Source: Palsa-504 sp963819785 (GTDB lineage: Bacteria > Actinomycetota > Actinomycetes > Streptosporangiales > Streptosporangiaceae). Taken from it: a stretch of DNA of 64,000 nucleotides. The notes beneath the pieces were generated by a model. The model was not told the DNA's origin. It saw only the letters and a list, made by a program, of their open reading frames with translations, and did no database searches. The stretch lies in NCBI GenBank assembly GCA_963819785.1, contig CAWFXW010000024.1:1-64000 (forward strand). Direction: 5' to 3'. Position numbers and translations under genes: made by a program. Each line of letters opens with the position of its first letter. The first letter of the stretch is position 1. This document shows positions 58,430 through 64,000 of the stretch, piece by piece.

Positions 58430-58888
58430 ATGGCCGCCACGCTTGACCAGATCCTGCTTGCCAACGACGTCCGCCCGGCCGTCGTCACCGACTGCCTGGC
58501 GTTGATCGAGCAGGAGGTGTCCGGCAAGTCCGGGGTCTCCGGTGCCGCGGTCAAGCTGGCGTACAAGACGGCCAAGATGTTCGCCAAGGGCTACCTGCAG
58601 TCCACGGTGGAGAACCTGCTGCCCGACTTCGTGGCCGCGCTCGAGCCGTTCTGGGCCGACTTCAGCACCTCCGGTGCCGCCGGGTTCGGCGACTACCTGG
58701 CCAAGCGCGGTGACGAGGTGGCCGAGGCGCTGCTGGCGGTGACCGACGCGCGGGCCAAGATGTCCGATCGCCCGGTGATCATCAAGGCCTACGGCACGGT
58801 CCGCGGCGGCGCGGCCAGGCACATCACCGCCGCGCTCCCGGCCGTCGGCGCCATGGTCGAAAAGTACGCCGAGAAGTACGCAGGCTAG
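58430..58888 (+). CDS. DUF6918-like conserved actinobacterial protein
   Basis: The product is 152 aa, with a GAGGAAAG site before the ATG. It is all-helical: LDQILLANDVRPAVVTDCLA, LIEQEVSGKSGVSGAAVKLA, YKTAKMFAKGYLQSTVENLL, PDFVAALEPFWADF. The pattern matches a small actinobacterial family that I recall as DUF6918, of unknown function. It overlaps the convergent TauE gene by 4 bp. Confidence 0.7.
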   Translation: MAATLDQILLANDVRPAVVTDCLALIEQEVSGKSGVSGAAVKLAYKTAKMFAKGYLQSTVENLLPDFVAALEPFWADFSTSGAAGFGDYLAKRGDEVAEALLAVTDARAKMSDRPVIIKAYGTVRGGAARHITAALPAVGAMVEKYAEKYAG

Positions 58889-59831
58889 ATCATCCGCACG
58901 TCGTCGAGCACCACCTGCGCGGGCTCGGCGTCCCGTTCCCCGGGTGCGGCGCCGGCCGCGGGCTCGCCGTGCCGCCACGGCTTCGTCTGCGCCAGCCAGT
59001 ACCCGCCCGCGGCCACCAGCACGGCGCCCATCGTCCAGCCCAGCGGGTAGGTCGGGACGCCGACGTACTTCAGCCCGGATGCGAGGATCACGAACGTGAT
59101 GGCCGGGCGGATGTACCTGTCCGGGGCCCGCGAGGAGAGCAGCGACCCGATCAGCACCGCGGGGACGCTGCCGACGATGATCGAGGCGGTCACGCCGAAC
59201 TCGACGTGCCCGAACGCCAGTGCCCCCAGCGCCGCGGCCGCGGTCAGCGGCACCGCCTGGGTCAGGTCGGTCCCCACGAGCCGCCCGCCGACAGCGCCGG
59301 GTAGGTGAACAGCAGCAGCACGATCATCAGCGAGCCCGACCCCACCGAGGTCAGGCCCACGACCAGCCCGCCGGTCATGCCGATCAGCACGGTCGGCACC
59401 GGCCGGATCCGCACCTCGGCGATCCCGGCCGTCCGCGGCCCGGACTTGCGGTCGAGCACGAACCGGAGCACCATGGCCGCCGCCCCGGCCAGCAACGCCG
59501 CGCCGAGCAGGATTTCCACGTTCTTCTGGCTGGCCGACGTGTCGCCGAGCTGCTTCAGCAGGTACGCGCCGAGGAACGCCATCGGTACCGAGCCGAGCGC
59601 CATCAGCCCCACCAGCCGCAGGTTCACCGTTCCCTTGCGCAGGTGGACGAACGCCCCGACCGGCCGCATCACGACCGCGGCCACCAGGTCGCTGGAGATC
59701 GCGGCGGCCGGCTTGACCGAGAACAGCAGGATCAGCATCGGCGTCATCAGGGCGCCGCCGCCGGCCCCGGTCAGCCCGACGAGCAGTCCCACGATCGCGC
59801 TGCCGATGACGACGTAACCGTTCAGGCCCAT
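58885..59831 (-). pseudogene. TauE/SafE-family sulfite exporter, frameshifted
   Basis: From ATG 59,831, behind GAAGGAGG: YVVIGSAIVGLLVGLTGAGG, GALMTPMLILLFSVKPAAAI and VGLMALGSVPMAFLGAYLLK, then GLTSVGSGSLMIVLLLFTYP. A one-base shift near 59,280 moves to GTDLTQAVPLTAAAALGALA, SIIVGSVPAVLIGSLLSSRA and LASGLKYVGVP. The two halves are the usual repeated four-helix units of TauE. With the indel corrected it is a complete ~315-aa transporter. Confidence 0.85.
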
Positions 59832-59895
59832 GCCGCCTCCTTCCATTCCCCAGTTTCCCTACTTCCCTAGTAACAAATGTTAAATCATAGGCAAT

Positions 59896-59913
59896 ATCTT
59901 TTTTACCGAACGG
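59896..59913. promoter_or_regulatory. Shared upstream motif ATCTTTTTTACCGAACGG, copy 2
   Basis: ATCTTTTTTACCGAACGG lies 49 nt upstream of the LigD GTG and repeats the motif at 45,992 with one base missing. Its A/T run is exceptional for this GC-rich DNA. It may be part of the divergent promoter region between tauE and ligD. Confidence 0.45.
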
Positions 59914-59961
59914 GCCGTGCTGCCAGTTCCCGGGTCACGGTCATCGGGTACACAGGGTGAC

Positions 59962-61425
59962 GTGGACAAGCTGCAGGCCTACCGGGACAAGCGCGACGCC
60001 GCGCGGACGCCGGAGCCGGTCCCGCCGCCTGGAGCTTCGCCGCCCGATCAGGCCCAGGACGGGTCGTTCGTGATCCAGGAGCACCACGCCCGGCGGCTGC
60101 ACTGGGACTTCCGCCTCGAGCGCGACGGGGTGCTGGTGTCCTGGGCCCTGCCCCGGGGTGTCCCGTCCGACCCGGCGGTCAACCACCTGGCCGTGCACAC
60201 CGAGGACCATCCGCTGGAGTACGGCAGCTTCGAGGGGCAGATCCCGCGCGGGGAGTACGGCGCGGGCGCGGTCACCATCTGGGACCACGGCCGGTACGAG
60301 ACGCTGAAGTGGGCGCCGGGCGAGGTCAAGGTCGTCCTGCACGGCCAGCGGGTCACCGGCGGGTACGTGCTGTTCCAGACCAAGGGCAACCAGTGGATGA
60401 TCCACCGCGAACGCCTGGCCCTGCCCGCCACGATGCGCCCCATGCTCGCGGTGACCGGCGTGGCGCCGCGCGACCAGGACCGCTGGGCCCTGGAGATGAA
60501 GTGGGACGGCGTGCGCGCCCTGGCCTACATCGAAAAGGGCAAGGTGCGGCTGATGTCCCGGACCGAGCGCGACATCACGGTCACCTACCCCGAACTGTCC
60601 CTCCTCGGTTCCGCGGTGACCCTCCCCAAGCCCGGTGCCCCCGACGGCCCCACCCCCGTCCCCCACAAGCAGCTACTGCTGGACGGGGAGATCGTGGTGT
60701 TCGGGGCCGGCGGCTGGCCCGAGTTCGAGGCGCTGCAGCCCCGGATGCACGTCAGCGCGGCGTCCCAGGCCAAGCTGCTGGCCGGGCAGACCCCGGTGAC
60801 CTACCTGATCTTCGACCTGCTCCAGGTGGACGGCCGCCCGCTGCTGGACCTGCCCTACGCGCAGCGCCGGGCGCTGCTGGACGAGATGGCCCTGTCCGGC
60901 CCGTACTGGCAGACCCCGCCCTGGTTCCCCGGCACCGACTTCGACGCGGTCCGCTCGGTCTCGGTCGAGCATGGCATGGAGGGCGTGGTGGCCAAGCGCC
61001 TGGACTCCCGGTACACGCCGGGCGTCCGTACCGACAACTGGCGCAAGATCAAGAACCAGCACACCCAGGAGGCGGTCGTGGCCGGCTACAAGCCGGGCCA
61101 GGGTAACCGCACCGGCCAGGTCGGCTCGCTGCTCATCGGGGTCAACGACGCCCCGGGCCTGATCTACGCGGGCCACGTCGGGACCGGCTTCACCGACGAG
61201 ACGCTGCGCATGCTGGGGGACAAGCTCCGCCCGCTGCGCCGCCCCGATTCCCCGTTCGCCACTCCGGTCCCGCCCGAGCACGCCCGGCCTGCCGTCTGGG
61301 TCGAACCGCGCCTGGTCGTCCAGGTCGCCTTCGACCGCTGGACCAAGGCCGGCCGGATGCGCGCCCCGGTCTACAAGGGCCTGCGCGACGACATCGACCC
61401 CGCGCAGGTGGTCCGTGAGCCCTGA
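59962..61425 (+). CDS. ATP-dependent DNA ligase LigD, 3'-phosphoesterase plus ligase
   Basis: A GTG start yields 487 aa. Residues ~30-150 are the 3'-phosphoesterase domain: FVIQEHHARRLHWDFRLERD, LEYGSFEGQIPRGEYGAGAV. The ligase domain has adenylation Lys180 in EMKWDGVRALAY, then LLLDGEIVVFG, YLIFDLLQVDGRPLL, HGMEGVVAKRLDSRYTPG and WRKIKNQH, ending with the OB fold. It seals NHEJ breaks. The polymerase module is the next gene, overlapping by 11 bp. No ku gene is in the window. Confidence 0.94.
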   Translation: MDKLQAYRDKRDAARTPEPVPPPGASPPDQAQDGSFVIQEHHARRLHWDFRLERDGVLVSWALPRGVPSDPAVNHLAVHTEDHPLEYGSFEGQIPRGEYGAGAVTIWDHGRYETLKWAPGEVKVVLHGQRVTGGYVLFQTKGNQWMIHRERLALPATMRPMLAVTGVAPRDQDRWALEMKWDGVRALAYIEKGKVRLMSRTERDITVTYPELSLLGSAVTLPKPGAPDGPTPVPHKQLLLDGEIVVFGAGGWPEFEALQPRMHVSAASQAKLLAGQTPVTYLIFDLLQVDGRPLLDLPYAQRRALLDEMALSGPYWQTPPWFPGTDFDAVRSVSVEHGMEGVVAKRLDSRYTPGVRTDNWRKIKNQHTQEAVVAGYKPGQGNRTGQVGSLLIGVNDAPGLIYAGHVGTGFTDETLRMLGDKLRPLRRPDSPFATPVPPEHARPAVWVEPRLVVQVAFDRWTKAGRMRAPVYKGLRDDIDPAQVVREP

Positions 61426-62305
61426 GACGAAAGTCGCGGTGCAGGTCGACGGGCGGACGCTGACCCTGACCAACCTGGCCAAGGTGCTGTACCCGGAGAC
61501 GGGGTTCACCAAGGCCGAGGTGCTCGACTACTACCAGCGGGTGGCGTCCGTCCTGCTGCCGCACATCGCCGGCCGGCCGCTGACCCTGAAGCGCTACCCC
61601 GAGGGTGTCGACGGCGAGGCCTTCTTCCAGAAGCACGTCACCCAGCACCGGCCGGACTGGATCCGTACCGCCCGGATCCCGTCGGAAAGCTCACGGGGAC
61701 GCGGCGCCGGCCCGGTGACCTACCTGGTGGTGGACGACCTGCCCGCGCTCATCTGGGCCGCCAACCTGGCGGGCCTGGAGCTGCACGTGCCGCAGTGGCG
61801 GGTGCCCGAGCTCCGCCGGCCCGACCTGCTGGTCTTCGACCTCGATCCGGGCGCGCCGGCCAACATCGTGGACTGCTGCCGGGTGGCCGAGGACCTGCGG
61901 CCGCTGCTGGCGGCCGAGGGCTTCGCGCCGCTGGCCAAGACCTCGGGCGGCAAGGGCCTGCAGCTGTACGCGCCGATCTCCGGCGTGACCTCCGAGCAAG
62001 CCAGTGACCGGGCCCGGGCCTTCGCCGAACGCCTCGAGCGCGATCAGCCGCGCCGGGTGGTCTCGCGGATGACCAAGGTGCTGCGCACCGGCAAGGTCCT
62101 GATCGACTGGAGCCAGAACAACGGGTCCAAGACCACCGTCGCCCCGTACTCGCTGCGCGCCCGGCAGAGCCCCACGGTCTCGACCCCGGTCGGCTGGGAC
62201 GAGGTGGAGGCCTGCCGGCAGCCCCGGGACCTGTTCTTCACCGCCGAGGCGGTGCTGGACCGGGTGGCCTCCCGCGGCGACCTGTTCGCGCCGCTGCTGG
62301 GCTGA
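61415..62305 (+). CDS. LigD polymerase domain protein (NHEJ primase/polymerase)
   Basis: The product is 296 aa and overlaps the ligase gene by 11 bp. PolDom motifs: LTNLAKVLYPETGFTKAEVL, FFQKHVTQHRPDWI, VFDLDPGAPANIVDCCRVAE (catalytic DxD), KTSGGKGLQLYAPI, and VLIDWSQNNGSKTTVAPYSL. It adds ribonucleotides at breaks for end joining. In this genome the LigD modules are on two coupled genes, as seen in several actinomycetes. Confidence 0.93.
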   Translation: MSPETKVAVQVDGRTLTLTNLAKVLYPETGFTKAEVLDYYQRVASVLLPHIAGRPLTLKRYPEGVDGEAFFQKHVTQHRPDWIRTARIPSESSRGRGAGPVTYLVVDDLPALIWAANLAGLELHVPQWRVPELRRPDLLVFDLDPGAPANIVDCCRVAEDLRPLLAAEGFAPLAKTSGGKGLQLYAPISGVTSEQASDRARAFAERLERDQPRRVVSRMTKVLRTGKVLIDWSQNNGSKTTVAPYSLRARQSPTVSTPVGWDEVEACRQPRDLFFTAEAVLDRVASRGDLFAPLLG

Positions 62306-62340
62306 CCGCTCGCCGGGCCCTGCTACCCCTGCTGTCGCTG

Positions 62341-62947
62341 CTACCCCTGCTGCCGCTCGCTGATCAGCAGCAGCGCGTACGCGGCCAGGGTCGAGTCGTC
62401 GGTGATCAGGCCCTCGCCGATCATCTGCTCGAACCTGGTCCGGCCGAACCAGGCCTGGCACATGTCCTGTTCCTCGCTCTCCCGCTCCGCGGGACCCGGT
62501 TCGAGCCCGGAGGCCAGGAAGTAGTAGCCGCCCTGGTTGCTGGTGCCGTGCGAGCTGTGCAGGTAGCCGAGCTTGACCAGGACGCGGGCCCGCAGGCCGG
62601 TCTCCTGGCTGAGTTCCAGCCGGGCCAGGTCCTCGGGGCGGCCGGACTCCCCGGCCGGCCAGCCGCCCTGCGGGAACGACCAGGTGCGCCCGGCCGATCG
62701 GGTAGCGGTACTCCTCGACCAGGTGGAAGCCGTCGCGCTCGGCCGGGATGACGAGCGCGTAGTCGCGCTTGTCGATGTAGGCGTAGGTGCCGCGGGAGCC
62801 GTCGCGCCGTTCGATGTCGTCACGGCGCAGCCGCATCCACTGGTCCTCGTACACCACGCCGGTGCTGACCGTCCGGACATCTCTGCTTTCCCCGCTCACC
62901 TCCGGGGCCTCCGCATATAGCTTGCGCACCTCCCCGGCCCCCTTCAC
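62341..62947 (-). pseudogene. NUDIX hydrolase, frameshifted, with altered box
   Basis: A GTG at 62,947 opens VRTVSTGVVYEDQWMRLRRD and YALVIPAERDGFHLVEEYRY. A shift near 62,695 moves to SFPQGGWPAGESGRPEDLAR, LELSQETGLRARVLVKLGYL and HSSHGTSNQGGYYFLASG. The Nudix box core is R-to-L and E-to-Q altered (LELSQETG versus REVxEExG), so hydrolysis would be doubtful even if repaired. It lies downstream of a partial membrane gene on the same strand. An ADP-ribose or NADH-type substrate is only a guess. Confidence 0.65.
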
Positions 62948-63009
62948 TGCGCCGCCTTGCTGGTCTGGCCGCCTTCGGCGGCGGGCCCTCGTCGCTCGTT
63001 CCTCGCTCC

Positions 63010-64000
63010 TCAGTCCAGGACGGCGCCGCGCCCCTTCGGCTCGCTCCGGGCCCGCCGGTTCCGCACCTGCCGGGCGATGACGGTCGCCCCGAGCGCGCCC
63101 GCGATGGGCAGCGTGACCAGGGCGGGCAGCTGGTAGCGCCAGGAGTATTCGTACAGGTCTGCGCCGAGCAACACGGCGACCGCGCTGCCGGTGATCAGCA
63201 GGCAGGCCAGGCCCAGGTTGGCCGGATCGCGGCGCCGGCCGAAGGCGAAGATCCCGGCCAGCCCGAGCAGCAGCCCGAGCAGGAGCACCGGTCCCGGCGT
63301 GTACCCGCCGTGCAGCTGGTAGAACCGCAGCCCGACCGCGAGCGGCCGCCGGATCCGCGCCTTGCCGCCGCCCCCGGCCGAGGCGAACACTCTGGTGGCG
63401 CTGTGCGAGCCCTTCACCGTGATGCCAGGCGGGAAGGTGGGGTACACGTTCTGGAACTGCCAGCGCTTGACCGGGGTGTCGCCCTGCACGGTGTTCCGGG
63501 TCAGGGCGAAGACCTTGATCGAGTCGCGGGTGATGTCGCCGATCACTCGCATCGGCTGCTGCTTGATCACGGCGTCGGCGAACTGGCGCTGCAGCTCGGC
63601 GGAGTTCGCTGGCACCTTGGCCCGCGCCATGGCCTCTGCGTACGTCGGCCACGGCGCATGCGGGTTGTTGACCAGCCCGTCCACGCCGTACGTGAGTGCC
63701 TGCGCCGGGGTGGGGCACAGGAATCGCGCGTCGGCGGGCAGGGTCAGCGTGGCGCAGTCGGCGGCGTGCGCCGTCCGGCCGTACAGGTACGCATCGCCCA
63801 TGTTGGACATCTGGAACCCGTAGTGCAGGACCACCTTGGAGTAGCCCATGTACCCGACGACCGGCAGCGCGAAGCAGACGGTCAGCGCCACGCCGTTCAG
63901 CAGCCGGGCGCGCCAGCCCCGCGTGGCGGCCAGCACGTAGACCAGCGCGGGCAGGATCAGCGCCTCGCCGACCTGACGGACCGGAGCCGACGTGCCGAGC
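63010..64000 (-). CDS. Polytopic membrane protein, glycosyltransferase-like, 5' end outside window
   Basis: The open frame runs past position 64,000, so only the C-terminal ~330 residues are present. TM segments are VALTVCFALPVVGYMGYSKV, YTPGPVLLLGLLLGLAGIFA, LACLLITGSAVAVLLGADLY and LVTLPIAGALGATVIARQVR, with a long extracytoplasmic loop carrying two Cys (AADCATLTLPADARFLCP). The layout fits the C-terminal part of GT39/PMT-like or ArnT-like proteins, but no catalytic residues are in view. Partial gene. Confidence 0.7.
   Translation of the reverse strand, partial: LGTSAPVRQVGEALILPALVYVLAATRGWRARLLNGVALTVCFALPVVGYMGYSKVVLHYGFQMSNMGDAYLYGRTAHAADCATLTLPADARFLCPTPAQALTYGVDGLVNNPHAPWPTYAEAMARAKVPANSAELQRQFADAVIKQQPMRVIGDITRDSIKVFALTRNTVQGDTPVKRWQFQNVYPTFPPGITVKGSHSATRVFASAGGGGKARIRRPLAVGLRFYQLHGGYTPGPVLLLGLLLGLAGIFAFGRRRDPANLGLACLLITGSAVAVLLGADLYEYSWRYQLPALVTLPIAGALGATVIARQVRNRRARSEPKGRGAVLD

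Overview
Most of the window (about 5.5 kb to the end) is very GC-rich DNA. It has GTG starts, Shine-Dalgarno sites, ATGA overlaps, and families typical of a soil actinomycete: an F420-type nitroreductase, an LmeA-like lipid-binding protein, a PknB-type kinase, a split LigD, and a MurA with Asp in place of the catalytic Cys. The first ~4.95 kb is different. It has lower GC and is made almost entirely of broken genes that look alphaproteobacterial (rhizobial): a small MPKKR-type protein, an SDR tail, an ATP-dependent ligase fragment cut by an IS6 element, a PRC-barrel protein, a receiver protein and an IS256 remnant. It ends next to a tRNA-Thr(CGT). It is either a transferred or junk island, or an assembly chimera.

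Layout: 0-5 kb, foreign-looking debris; 5-8 kb, tRNA, small XRE gene, two membrane proteins, IS630 fragment; 8-11 kb, an orphan two-domain protein and a DUF4157/peptidoglycan-binding protein with a coupled HEAT-like partner; 11-14 kb, frameshifted nitroreductase and LmeA-like genes and a Prim-Pol remnant of an integrative element; 14-24 kb, K+ channel, carboxyltransferase and NUDIX pseudogenes, a secreted protein, a crotonase, a two-component pair with a truncated regulator, and a Ser/Thr kinase; 24-28 kb, a paralog of the 8-kb orphan and a PHA-synthase-like operon; 28-33 kb, a giant FG-GAP propeller/phospholipase C-like gene broken by many frameshifts; 33-41.7 kb, housekeeping and regulators (ASCH, Kup, Pth2, epimerase, XRE, TetR with carbonic anhydrase); 41.8-46 kb, an IS hot spot (IS256 with intact 8-bp target duplication, IS110 with a 78-bp internal duplication) with truncated genes around it; 46-50.5 kb, secreted protein, M50-like protease and a polar amino-acid ABC transporter; 50.5-64 kb, acyltransferase, patatin, cupin, MurA, SCO1, VIT1, TauE, LigD ligase and polymerase, NUDIX, and a partial membrane protein.

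Two themes recur. First, rearrangement: many genes are truncated or fused, several IS elements are present, and there are numerous palindromes and tandem repeats. Second, single-base frameshifts, especially at 29.5-32.5 kb, so residual sequencing error has to be excluded before decay is inferred. The most interesting candidates for new biology are the DUF4157 gene pair, the duplicated leaderless two-domain paralogs, the propeller-phospholipase, and the IS110 element with its RBS-sequestering hairpin. All functions are read from motifs only; no database search was run.
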